From NCBI GenBank assembly GCA_033964015.1, contig CM066919.1, forward strand, positions 13,991,646 through 14,055,645: a stretch of 64,000 bases of DNA, read 5' to 3'. The stretch comes from Scolanthus callimorphus. Its lineage: Eukaryota; Cnidaria; Anthozoa; Actiniaria; Edwardsiidae. The notes under the pieces are model-generated. The model made no database searches. It saw only the letters and a list, made by a program, of their open reading frames with translations, and had not been told where the DNA came from. Made by a program: the position numbers and the translations under genes. Of this stretch, positions 52,821 to 64,000 are shown one piece after another; the first letter of the stretch is position 1; every line of letters begins with the position of its first letter.

Positions 52821-55705
52821 ACTGCAAACACGATCAGATCCATTTGATAATATCGCTTTTGAGTTCACGAGCGTGGACTTTGGCTATTCATTCTTTGGAT
52901 ATTTCGGGAAAATAACCATCATAATCAGTCGAATTTCCGCGAAAAGAACGAACAATCACATCGAAATACACATTCTGGAACCCAGACCTCCCCCGCTATA
53001 TACTGCTAGATTTGGGTTCCCTGTGGTATAGCAGAAGGGTTTAGGGGGGAGCTAGTTGGTCGTTAGTCCTTGTTTTTACCACGAACTGGTGCCCCAAACA
53101 GGAGACCAGCGCGTTGTATTTTCTTTTTGCTGTTGAGTTGCCTCGGTGGAATGGGGCTTCTATTTTCGTGTGCAGATTATGCACTGAAATTGGACTTGGA
53201 TTTCTGGGAAATGGGAATTAGAGACCCCCCATGCATTCATAACGCTGCTCTAGGTACGTTGGCTTTGCTTCATGAAGGTCCTCGTTAAATGTAGGTTTTA
53301 AAATAACTAGACAGTAACGTTTTAAACCAATTAGATCTTTGCGCATGCGCTAATGGCGTCATTTTGTATTTTTCATTTTCCCACGTTTTGCAACCCCCTG
53401 CACCTGGATTTGCACGGATCAAAATCCTTACACAGTGTAGGTTTTGAGGTGACTTAAAAAGTACCGATTTGAAACAAACTATTTTTTTCTGCAAAGATAG
53501 GTAACAACCCACATGGAGAAATTTAGTGGCAATGAGACCTATATATACGTTGGCGAAGGTACAGAGGTAACAGGAAGTTCAGTTGAGTTTTAGTCACGCC
53601 ATGTCCCGCAGATAGTCACGCCATGTCCCGCAGATAGCTCGTATGGTCCCGCACCTCGAGGGTCCCGTTGGATGGATGACTTCAGCATAAATTATGCTAA
53701 TATCGTGCTAACGTAGGAGTGAGTGAGTGAGTGACATCGAGTCCCCACGATAACTCTTTGGCTGTTGCTACGCAACCAGCCACGAGTTAAAAACTACAAT
53801 ATGTCATGGTGACCAAACAAACATGGTGATTAGGGCGTGTGTTTGTGTCAGAACCTTAGAAAATGTCTGGACAAGCTTCACCATCCAGCCCCCCCCCCCA
53901 ATCAGGTACCATTCCTTCAGATGGTACCTCGAGGTGCTGGATTTGAATCGCCTATCCTGGAATTAAATTTCTTTGACTACAAAAATTTACAAACCCGGAT
54001 TTTGTATCTAGCCAAGCTGGGAATTTGTCAACGATTTTTAAATACCTAGCCTGAAGGCTGTGAAGGGTACCCACCCTGGAGATACAAGCTCCATTTTCAC
54101 TCTTCCCTCGGATTCAATGATGGATTACGCCCAAAAAAATATTGAAACACCATATTGTCAACAATTTATTATGCTATTTATTACTAGCAGAGTATTCTGA
54201 CAAGTTCTGTAAACTGCAATCCAATTTAGAGAAAATTGGGCAGTTGACAAAACTTCCACCTATTGAAAATATTGGATTTTGAGGTGGCAAATAAAAGGGG
54301 ATTTTGATACAGCACTGTGATGTTCTACTGAGCACTAAACTATCTGTAGTGAAAACTCTTGAATAGTCTCTACTCCCCAGAAAGGGAACTCTTTTAGGTA
54401 TAGTTCTCTCTTAGGTATAGTTGTACTTAATTGATGAAATGCTGTAGTGGTTATCTAACATGTTGCATCTCTGAACCACCAGCACTTGTCCTAGGAAGTG
54501 GTCTTTGGTTTCATTTGGATGCAGGGTACAATTGTTTTTGTGGTCGTCCATCCAAAAATGGCATTATCCCTTTGTGAATTTGATATATAAATGAACACCC
54601 ACACCTTCTGAACCTGCAACAAACAATGCACAGCAAGTTACTACTGAATTACCTACTCTGCATTATATATTTTATTATGCTTCTAAACATATTTCCTTTT
54701 TAACTCGTGGGTTACTATGGTAACCCCGAGTTGTAGTGGGGACCCGATGTGACTCACTCCGGTGTGAGCTCATTAGCTCGACATTAGCATAATTTATGTT
54801 GATTGTTTGTTAATTTATGTGTTCATTTTTATCCACCCCTGCCTCGATACATACGATTATCCTTTCCCTCCCCCTCTCGAGCTTTCTGCGGGACTTCGCG
54901 TGTCTAAAACTCTTGGCATCTCTCTGTTACCTCTATCCCTCCGCCAAATTATATATAGGTCAAATTGGCACTTAAACTTCTCCATGTGGGGTGCTACCTA
55001 TTTTTGCCCAAAAACTGGTTTGTTTAAATTCGGTAATTTTTTAGTCATCTCACAGACTACACTGTGTAAGGACTTTGATCCGTGCAAAGCCAGGTGTAGG
55101 GAGTTACAAAACGTGGGAAAATGACAAGTACACTACCAATGACGTCATTAGCGCATGCGCAAAACCCTAATTGTTTTAAAACGCTACTTTTTAGTTATTT
55201 TAAAACCTACACTTAACGAGTAACTTCAACAAGCAAATCCAAGTTACCGAATACAGGGTTATCAATGCAGGGGGGTGTCGACTAATTCCCATTTCCCAGA
55301 AATCCCATAATCGGCCGAAAATAGAAATTCCCCAGAGGCATCTCAAAGCAAGAAGACAATATAATGCGCGGGTCTTCTGCTTAGGGGCACAAATTCGTGG
55401 TAAAACAAGGACAAACACAAACAATCGACCTGTTCCCCCCCCCCCCCCCCCTGCCTCGTCTATACCACAGGGAACCCAAATCTAGTAATAAATAGCGGAG
55501 AAGATCTGGGTTCGAGAGTGTTAGGATATCACAATATTTCGATGGCTCAGTCCGTAGCTTGGATAATGAGGGATGTTCATCGCCTTGTGTCTTCTTCTTT
55601 TTGCGGAAATTCGACTGAATAATGGTTGTTAATATCCAAAGAAGGAATAACCAACTCCACACTCGTGAACTCGGGATATTGTCAAGCGGATCTGAATCGT
55701 GTTTA
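52821..55705. repeat. 2.9-kb imperfect palindrome with ~0.95-kb arms
   Basis: Arms 52821-53793 and 54698-55705 are inverted copies. Examples are GATTTGGGTTCCCTGTGGTA at 52995 and its inverse near 55470, GCGCATGCGCTAATG at 53342 and its inverse at 55140, and CCACGAGTTAAAAA at 53781 against TTTTTAACTCGTGG at 54698. The arms differ by small indels and by a 19-base C run in the right arm only. The central 53794-54697 is unpaired and has no gene I recognise. Small tandem repeats, (GAGT)n at 53717 and a 22-bp unit TAGTCACGCCATGTCCCGCA at 53591, are in the left arm. Confidence 0.7.
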
Positions 55706-55736
55706 CAGGTGAGTTTATAAAGGGGCTATGTCACGG

Positions 55737-56912
55737 TTGTTTCAAGGGGGGGGTGAATAGGGGTCCTCAAATCCGTCGATCCGTTCAATTTTTCATGAAA
55801 ATCCGCCGATCCGCACAAATTTTCGCCTAAATCCGAATCCGCAACGTTTGACTTATGGAAACAATTGATAATTAGAAAAAAGCATCGCTATATACACGAA
55901 CTTCTCTTACTGAGGGACGTGTAATTATTTAGCGGGGTTTTCGTGATACCCCGTCCCCTATTGACCTAGTAGAAGACATTTTACAGAAAGAGGGGGTTAC
56001 ATGTTTCTTTCGTTGCGCGCGAAGCGCGCCCACATTTTGATAAACGCATTTCATCAAGCCTCACAGAAAGGGTAGATAAACGTTGAAATACGCTACCTCA
56101 ACTGTGTATGAAAGCTCCTATTGATGGGTTACGTTATTCATGCGCGCCGAAAATTTATTGATGACGAAATTATTATTATGCTCATGTGCGTGAAGCGCGG
56201 CCCAAATGACGACTTTCTATACTTGTAACGTCGAACTCACGCTTACTACCATTTTAGTTCAAACCTAAAGCGTGGCGATTTTTTTCGCGTAGGTTTACGT
56301 TTCAAACGTGCACACTTTGACGAGAAGTTGTCGCGTTTCTCGCTCGCTGTTTGGCTGCTGTTTTGACCGTTATTTTTCAGTCAATCAGCGAGCAAGAAAC
56401 GCGACAACTTCACGACAAAACATGCACGTTTGAAATGAAACCTACGCAAAAAATGGTCAAGCTTCAGGGTTAAACGAAAATGGAAGTATCTAAGGGGTCT
56501 TCTTCAATCATAGTGACTTTACTGCAGGGCATTTTTGGGAGACTTAATTTTTCCTCGTCAAGATACACATGTTCTATAAATGGCGCGGGGGTAGTGTAAT
56601 TGTTTATGCGCGCGTAGCGCGCCGAAATTTTTATTAGGTTTGCGAAATTAAGTATGTGAAATACTAAAGCATATTAACGGCCTACAAATTCGAACATCCA
56701 GGGCTATTTGTCTACAGACCCTACAGTCAACAATCCGTAGTTGCGATTATCAGAATCCGAAATCCGAAGTCGAATTTTCAATAGATCCGCGATCCGGTAC
56801 GTTTTGAGAATCCGAAAATCCGCTCGAGTTTTTCTTAAAATCCGTAATCCGTGTGCTATTTAGGCCCAAATCCGCCGATCCGCAAACCTATTCACCTCCC
56901 CCTTTCAACAAA
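55737..56912. mobile_element. TIR element with subterminal ATCCG repeats
   Basis: The left TTGTTTCAAGGGGGGGGTGA and the right inverse TTGTTGAAAGGGGGAGGTGA form TIRs. About 100-170 bp at each end is crowded with AATCCG/AAATCCGCCGATCCG words. Such arrays usually bind the transposase. A second, palindromic MITE is nested at about 56250-56490. No transposase was recognised. Confidence 0.65.
56250..56490. repeat. Nested palindromic MITE
   Basis: GCGTAGGTTTACGTTTCAAA, AAGTTGTCGCGTTTC and TCGCTCGCTG on the left pair with CAGCGAGCAAGAAACGCGAC and TTTGAAATGAAACCTACGC on the right. The arms are nearly continuous, and the element lies inside 55737-56912. Confidence 0.65.
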
Positions 56913-57139
56913 ATGTTATAAAATATGACCAGTGATCCACAAAACAACTCAGAATCCTACATTATATTATTATTGAGTGTTACAAAGAAAAAGGAGGAAT
57001 TGAAACTTTATATTATAAAGCCGTTTGTACGTAAGATTTTATAGCTTTCGCTGGTTTGAAAACTGTTTAGCCTGGTAAGAAATCCAAAATGCCTTTTCGT
57101 AATCCAATTCAATCCGCTCTATAACACACGAATATACAA

Positions 57140-60100
57140 ATAATAATAATAAATAATAATAATAATAAAATAAATTTTGATATAGCGCCATTTCTACTAA
57201 AAATCCAATAGCGCTTTACAATAATTGTTCTACTAAATAAAATAAAATTAACTAAAAATATAAAAAATAAAAATGAAAAAACAAAAAGATAAAAATGCTT
57301 ACAGTGTGATAAAAACTATAAAACAATGAAAACTCTACAATTTATATGTTAAAAACGCGCCTAAATAGTAATGTTTTGATGGCTGACTTAAAAACACTCA
57401 GTGATTTAATGTCACGTATTTCATCCGGCAGGGCGTTCCAAATGGAGGGAGCTGTATAAGAGAATGCCCTTTGGCCATAAGTCTTAAGTTTGCATTTTGG
57501 TCTAGTAAGGAGTGACTTGGACGAGGAACGTAGTGTTCTAGTTGGGATATAGGGTTTTAAAAGATCAAACAAGTAAAATGGTCCCTTATTATTCAATGCC
57601 TTAAAAGTCAAAAGTAAAACTTTATAGTTGATCCGCTCAGATATCGGTAGCCAGTGTAGCTCTTGCAAAATAGGGGTGATATGGTAGTTCTTGCGAGACC
57701 CAGTCAGGAGACGCGCAGCACTATTCTGAACATGTTGTAGTTTCTGTATCTGGGTTTTAGGTATAAAAGGGAATTACAATAATCAAGTTTAGAGGTTACA
57801 AAGGCATGGATCAGAGTTTCACAATTCTTAAAGGAAATACATTTTCTTATTTTGGCAATGTTGTAGAGGTGATAGTAAGCGGATTTACAAATAGTAGTAA
57901 CTTGCTTGTCCATGGACATTGCATTGTCGAACCAGGCGCCCGTTTCTCGAAACGCCCGAGAATTCTCGGGCCCGAGAAGTTTGTTTTGAAATGTTTATGG
58001 ATTTATCAAAACGTTTTTCGTTTTCTTTTCTACCCTGCTGATTTGAATAGTCTATAACTCCCTTTTCGTGGTTATTTCTATTCTATAGTATTTATAGAAT
58101 TACGTTAGTCTAAACCGAACTTTTCAGGCACCCGAAAAACTCGGATGAAAAACAATGGAAAGTTTTCGGGAGCAACTGACCTCCCGAGACTTTTCGGGTG
58201 ATTTTTCGTCGATTTGAGGGTTTGAATGAAATCAAAAATTTCGTTTTTGAGACGTAAACAGTATACATATTCACGGATAGGAAGTTGTAGACAATTTAAT
58301 TCATCAGGGTAAAAAAGAAAACGAAAAACTTTGGGATCAATATTAAAATTTCAAAACAAACTTTTCGGGCCCGATAATTCTCGGGCGTTTCGAGAAAGGG
58401 CCCCCAGGCCCCAATATTTTTGGCAGACGAAGAGCAATACACCCGTTCAGACCCTACGGAGAGGGAGTTGAGCATGGGCGATGGGCGGTGGCGAGCTGAA
58501 ATGACAAGAAGTTCGGATTTATCATTATTAAGCTTTAGCTTATTGGCAGTCATCCATTCTTCGATATCTCTAATGCAGTGTTCCATGCGCAATATGGAAG
58601 AATCTGGCTCACCGCGTGCAGATGGACGAAAGGACATGTATATCTGGGTGTCATCGGCATAGAAATGATAAGACAAACCGTGCCTTCGTATAACTTCCCC
58701 AAGAGGAGCTGTATACATTGTGTATAGGATAGGTCCCAGCACAGACCCTGCGGTACGCCACAAGGAAGCTTACGAGTAGATGATCTCACATTGTCAATAC
58801 AGACAAACTGGGTTCTCTACGAAAGATAGGACCTGAACCAGGCGAGTGCTTTACCCTTTATGTTAAAGTATTTTTCAAGTCTGTTTAGCAGGATTTTGTG
58901 ATCAACCGTGTCGAATGCAGCTGAGAGGTCCAAAAGAACGAGAACCGCACACCCACCTTCATCAATTGAACACAGGATGTCATTGTGTACTCGGGTGAGT
59001 GCGTCTCAGTGCTGTGACCTATTTGATATGCAGACTGAAAAAGCTCTTTCATGTTGCCCTTCACTAGATGAGAGTCTTATCGCGCAGCAGCAACTCTCTC
59101 TGTTGCCTTAGAAACAAATTGAAGGTTCGAGATTGGCCGAAAATTCGGGAAAAGTTGGTGGTCAAGAGAATCTTTTTTGAGACCAGGAAAGATTGCAGCC
59201 TCCTTGTGATTAGTGGGCACAGTTGAAGTATCTAGAGAAAGGTTAACAATTTTGGTAATTACAGGGAGCAGATGATCAAAGCAGTCGTTCAGTAAAGCCC
59301 CCGGTATCGGATCCAACAGACAGGACTTCCCAGCCTTAGCTCTTATAAGGGATGACAGTTCATGAGGGTCTGTTGGGGCAAGCTCCGTGAGCTCATGGGA
59401 GCATCGGCGACAAGTGTCCACAAGATCTGGGTTACTGGCTGGTACTAGGTTACTCCTAATATTTTGGACTTTTTCCACAAAGAAATCAGCAAACTTGTTA
59501 GCCAAGTCTAGGGGATTGTCATGAGTTGGCAGTTTGCGCTCAGCCTTAAGATGCATCAACTTGGTGAAGGTTGTGAATAAGACCCTTTGATTGGAGGCGT
59601 TATTCTCAATTAGCTCAGCATAGAATTGCATTCTAGACTCGTATAAGAGCATGTTTACGAGATTACATTGGGTCACAAACATTTCCTTGTGAATGGTTAA
59701 GCGGGTCTTACGCCATAAGCGCTCAAGTTTCCTTCTCTTTCTTTTTTCGTCAGCAATGTGATCATTATACCATGGTGCCTTGGTTACTATTTGTTTCTTA
59801 GTTGGTGCATGAGAATCGAGCAGAGATGAAAGTATGGTGTTGCAACGCTCAGCAAGATCCGTGACGTTGCCAAAATATTTGAAAGAATTTAGCTCGGAGT
59901 TCTCAATATCTTGGATGAAAACGTTCCTATCAACAGACCGCAGCTTCCGATAGGAAACTTCTCTCCGCTCAAAATTTGGTTTCTTCATTGACAGTTTGCA
60001 AGTAACTGCTGCATGATCTGATATTTTTAACGAACTCATCCTGTGATCTGGTTATTACTAGATCCAAGGTATGTCCATTTTTGTGAGTGGCTTCATGAAC

Positions 60101-61036
60101 ATGCTGAGAAAGGTTGAAGTCATGGAGTAAGTTAGAAAAACGATTTGCAGCCCGATCTTCAGGACAGTCTAGATGAAAATTAAAGTCTCCAACAATGATG
60201 AGTGGTTCAGTGGAGACAGATAATTTCGCAAGCAATGTACCAAAATCGTGTAGAAACATCGACACATTTAGTCGATTCTTTTTAGATGGAGGGGGTCTAT
60301 ACACTACAACAAGTCTGACACTCAGATTAGAATAGCTTATCATGGAATCTGTGAATTCAAATGATTTAAATGATACAACAGGGGAAAGTTTTTTTAGTTT
60401 AAAGCATTTCCTGTAAAGGAGGGTAACTCCGCCGCCCCTGGAAACTGTACGTGGTAAATGATGAAAAGCATACCCCGCAGGGCACAAGCCATTGATAGTA
60501 TTTTGATTGATGTCAGACCGAAGCCATGTTTCGGTGATCGCCAGAATGTCAATGTGGCTATCCACAACAAAATCCTTCACAACAAAAGATTTGTTTTTAA
60601 CAGATCTTGTGTTAAGTAGACCCAAGTCAACTGACTTAGAAAATAGTGTCGCAGAGGGGAGAGGTGTAAGGGGAATAGTTATAAAGTAAGTTGGAGAGCG
60701 AGAACGATTACTTTGACCAGGTTCTCTTTCAGGGCGTACATTCCAGTATGTATGGATGGAATAAGGGCCAGGATTCAGTGAGATGTCCCCACTCAAAACA
60801 AGTAGGCGAAGAGCAAGAGAGCCTGTGCAACAGGATGGAGAGACAAATTTCATACGAGTCTTATTGTCGTCAACCAAAAGGCTTGCTTCATTCAGGCCTA
60901 TTTGAAACATTGATGGCCAAATGATAAAGTTATCAAGACTGCAAGATTTGAAGGGTACATCATACTTCTCCCGAAGCATATTATGTAGGTATAGAGAGGA
61001 GTAAAAGTTTGAATGGAGTCGTGAAACCACCAGCCA
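57140..61036 (-). mobile_element. Nearly full-length CR1/L2-like LINE with endonuclease, RT and 2A-like motif
   Basis: Minus strand. ORF2 begins by 61030 and includes LLVLSGDISLNPGP (2A-like, 60764-60805). The AP endonuclease follows (GLLNTRSVKNKS, ITETWLRSDI, EPLIIVGDFNFHLD, TLDLVITRSQDEF), then, after a frameshift near 60035, SDHAAVTCKL. The linker has KAPWYNDHIADEKRKRRKLE. The RT has FRPISNLQFVSK, VPQG-like remnants, [13 protein letters not shown] (YADD near 58655) and [20 protein letters not shown]. The C-terminal region has LHWLPISERINYKVLLLTFK and SIWNALPDEIRDIKSLSVFK. The 3' end is a (TAA/ATT)n tail at about 57137-57175. At least four frameshifts and a MITE (57937-58404) disable it. 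At ~3.4 kb without the MITE it lacks little but the 5' end. Confidence 0.88.
57937..58404. repeat. 468-bp MITE inside the LINE
   Basis: TIRs contain CGTTTCTCGAAACGCCCGAG and AATTCTCGGGCCCGA, plus inner inverted AAACGTTTTTCGTTTTCTTT. CCAGG borders both sides, a possible 5-bp target duplication. It splits the LINE between its RT and C-terminal regions and is non-coding. Confidence 0.75.
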
Positions 61037-61189
61037 TGATATTTCAAATAAAGAAGCTTTGTTTATGTTCTATTATTTTCCTTTAATATTGAAGCCCTTT
61101 ATTCCCATTAACTTCCCTTTTATTTTTCTCACCCCTTACTCTATATAAATAGTACGGGAGCTGATTCCCAAAAAGTGCTCTAGAAAACG

Positions 61190-62340
61190 AGTTGGTTCAA
61201 CTTGCATTACATACAAGAACTGACTGTTGTTTTTGACCGACGGATAACTGTAGATTATCGCCAGATAGTTAGTACATTCAAATTGTGGTATCAGTTTCGA
61301 GCTACAGCCAGATTTTTCAGGGGGGTGGGGGGTCTTTTCAGCCACGAAATTCTAGCATTTTTGGCGTGTTGCAAAACATCAAATCAACATATCTTTTGTC
61401 TATGCAGTGCAAATGGATTGATATTCGGATATCATCTGTTATCCATGGAGTTCTTTCTTTTGCACTTGTCTTATGTGGGGTTTATCGTAACCATGACAAC
61501 GGTTGCCAGGGAAACGAATGTTTGTGGCTTAGGCAAATATTCATGCTAATAACGATTTTCAACATGCACGTTTGCATGCTTTGTGTACTCAAAAATAAGT
61601 AAGTCGTAATATTCCAAGTTTGGCGTGCCCCAAAGAGTAAAATATAATGACATAGGGCGTTTTGAGTATTGCGCCACCTTTCAGTGGAAATTGAAAGTTG
61701 CTAGAGTTGTTCAAAACGCCATTTTTTTATCTCTGTTAAAGTGAACTATAAAGAAATTTATATCTTTTGACCATGTGATGGAAATCAAATGATATTTCAC
61801 TATCGTAAGAAATTTGTGGAGTTCTTTCTTTGCACTAGTCTTATGTTGGTTTTTCGTAACCATGACAACGGTTGCCAGGGAGATTAAATTTGGTGGGTTT
61901 CTGTAAATATTTGCGCGAAACATTGCTTTTGTAATTGCATTTTCGCACGTTTCAAAAGTCATAAAACATGTAAGTCATGTTACTCCAAGTGTAGATGACC
62001 CTAAAGAGTAACCCATTACGAAATAGGACATTTTAAGCATTGCGCCACCTTGTGTGATGAAAATCGAAAGTTGCTAGAATTGTACAAAACGTACAAAACG
62101 CCACTTATTTATGTCTCCTATAATGGAAACAATAAAAGTATACAATCTTCTGACCAGTCGTCATGTACATTTGTTGATATTTCATTATGGTAAGGAAATT
62201 ATTGAGCTATTCCTTTAAGTTGGTTCTCGGCCGGTAACTATGACAATGAAGTTGTGTAAACATTTGCCCTGAATAGTGATTTTTTAACGCATTTTCGAAA
62301 TTCATAAAACATGTTAGTTCAAGTGTAGGTGACCACATAT
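61190..62340 (+). repeat. Tandem repeat, three units of ~370 bp
   Basis: GGAGTTCTTTCTTTTGCACT at 61449 recurs at 61817 and, diverged, near 62190. CGTAACCATGACAACGGTTG recurs at 61488 and 61856, and ATTGCGCCACCTT at 61668 and 62039. Units decay from left to right. No coding function is evident. Confidence 0.7.
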
Positions 62341-64000
62341 CAAAGACACTAGCTAGATTTCAAATATATTTGCTTATTCCTCTCACCTTCTTACTATGTA
62401 TAATTCCGATGTGTCTACACTATGACAATGCCGCTAACTCGATTGTTTGTAAAGCCTCGCTTTCGTGCCGCGCTCTCTTTGAAAACAAGCTCGCTTTTGG
62501 AAAAGGTTTGGAGTTCATCGCGCGATTTTACGCCTTGCTGTTTGGTCTTTCTACAAAAGTTGACTTAGAGTTGTTTATTTGTTCCTGTAAGAATGTGATC
62601 TCGTTGAAGAAAAAGCGACTGACTTAAAAAGTCTACATGACTGGTAAAGGTAAGCTGAAATGCCTTTTTAGCTTGCATGAATCAACTGCCTGTGATAATG
62701 ATGGCTTTTCACTTTATTTCTTTAATACGTGCAAATTATTTGTTTATCGATTTATTATAGCTATCACGGAAATAATTTGTTACAAATATATAATTTACAT
62801 ATTAATGTCTATTAGAATTCTTTGGTGTCCTTGCGGGCGAACCAGTACAAGACAAGGCCTTCGTTGATCACCGAGTTTAGAGGTAAAAGTCAACTCATAA
62901 AAATAAACTGAACCTTCAGTATAAAGAGTTTTAGTAAGTTATTTGTTTCGAATGTATCGTCTGAATTTCATTTGCATAACATAAATAACTACAGACTTTA
63001 TCTACACTTTCCTAGTCTGTTCACTTTACTCGAAAAGAGTGCTTTTAAAATTACTTTTAATTTCAAAGCTTAATCTACAATATAGTTTTTGTATTGTTCG
63101 TTTTCAGAAATGTTTTTCGGGGTGGCGTTCTAGAACAAAACAATATTGTTCAAGTGTACCTAAACTCTTCTAATTCTAATATTACACGTATACATTTAGT
63201 CTACGTTAAAGCCTAAATTGCAAAAGCTTCAAGGGCAAACACACTACAAATCCAGCAGTGTTTGTAACTATGGAAACCACATAAAAGGATAAAGTTTGGC
63301 TAAAATATTATATTACAATAGATTCCGAAAATATTTATTCCGTCGTTGCATTTTACGGCATTCGAATGTCACAGAGAACGCGCATACAATACGGCTTCAA
63401 CGGCTTAGCCTCGTGTCTTAAATAACACACAGTTTCTTCCAAAATTACAGATAAGCTTTTTTTCAGAGTCTGTTAAGGAATTAACTTTAATATTCTAAAC
63501 TTCATAAGGACTATAGATTCATGTAAAAAGAATCTAATGTTTACAAACCTTTCTTGTCGGACTCCTCTCAAGCAGCTGAATGTAATGGGCCAGTCCCATG
63601 TTTTCTTGTTATTAAAACACTTGAAGAAGTTGCTGTGTTGTTATTAATCCACATAGCATTGTAGCACTTTTCTCGCACGAAATATGTACAGTAAGTTACT
63701 TTTAAGTAACTATAAAGCAGCGAAACGTGCAACAGCCATCGCTCAAGTTTCACGTAAGCATAATATTTTCTCTCTCTTCAAATCCCCACTAGTCGCCTTT
63801 GTACTATCCTCGGAAGAGGCAAGAAATCCGTTCCCAGCATCTAAATAATCAATGTTGGTATTTTCCATCAGTTCCAGCCGGTAATTTCCAATGGATAGAC
63901 AAGTTCTTGACACACAAAACAAGAGAGAAAAATTCAATGATGGAGAATCAATTCCAAGTCTAGCCACTCTCACTGTTTACCCTTCTTTTTGTCCATGTTA
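62341..64000. other. A+T-rich sequence without a recognised gene
   Basis: Two open stretches were considered: 62370-62627 on the plus strand (hydrophobic start PLTFLLCIIPMCLHYDNAAN) and 63743-63973 on the minus strand (MENTNIDYLDAGNGF and following). Neither shows a known domain or convincing splice sites. The second could be an exon of a gene extending beyond the window. Confidence 0.35.

Noticed and set aside
58296..58763. Single 155-codon host gene
   Set aside because: It is the RT portion of the minus-strand LINE running into the inserted MITE.

Overview
This is a stretch of animal nuclear DNA, about 60% A+T by eye, with spliced gene fragments and a very heavy load of transposable elements. 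The repertoire suggests a cnidarian, most likely an anthozoan such as a stony coral (inference). It includes CR1/L2-like LINEs with short tandem-repeat tails, a BEL/Pao retroelement with a SAP domain, a Crypton-type tyrosine recombinase, Helitron-like elements carrying satellites, many terminal-inverted-repeat (TIR) elements, and long G/C homopolymers. I see no bacterial genes, rRNA or CRISPR.

Layout. 0-2.4 kb: a foldback repeat, a LINE, and the last exons of a RING-finger gene. 2.9-5.4 kb: two MITEs and a minus-strand Helitron-like element that seems to hold a copied promoter and first exon. 5.7-8.8 kb: the last two exons of a minus-strand integrase-core gene, with a hAT-like element in the intron. 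10.1-13.1 kb: a frameshifted Crypton-type recombinase and a minus-strand LINE. 13.1-17.9 kb: nested TIR elements and palindromes.

17.9-22.1 kb is the most informative part. One Helitron-like element (H2) contains a TA-flanked MITE, and that MITE is split by two further Helitron-like elements (H3 and H4) joined head to tail. All carry ~127-bp tandem units with paired CRE sites (TGACGTCA) and a CACGTG E-box. Another copy (H6) lies reversed at 26.8-28.3 kb. Together they define the ends exactly: insertion between A and T, no target duplication, covarying hairpins at both ends, and subterminal inverted repeats.

22.1-26.3 kb: two exons of an unknown gene and a decayed BEL/Pao element. 29.7-34.5 kb: a LINE tail and a multi-exon minus-strand gene derived from a transposase-like family. 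35.3-38 kb: inverted arms of a second CRE-bearing satellite. 38.26-47.58 kb: a TTAA-flanked element with ~1.2-kb TIRs, interrupted by a 1.28-kb element with an 8-bp target duplication. 48.3-50.0 kb: a SWIM zinc-finger gene relic broken by a poly-G-ended MITE. 51.6-56.9 kb: nested TIR elements and a 2.9-kb palindrome. 57.1-61.0 kb: a nearly complete minus-strand LINE with an endonuclease, RT and a 2A-like motif. 61.2-64 kb: a ~370-bp tandem repeat, then unannotated sequence.

No complete host gene is visible. The coding pieces are ends of spliced genes or decayed transposon genes, and the elements are largely inserted into one another. All family names rest on motifs read by eye; no search was run.
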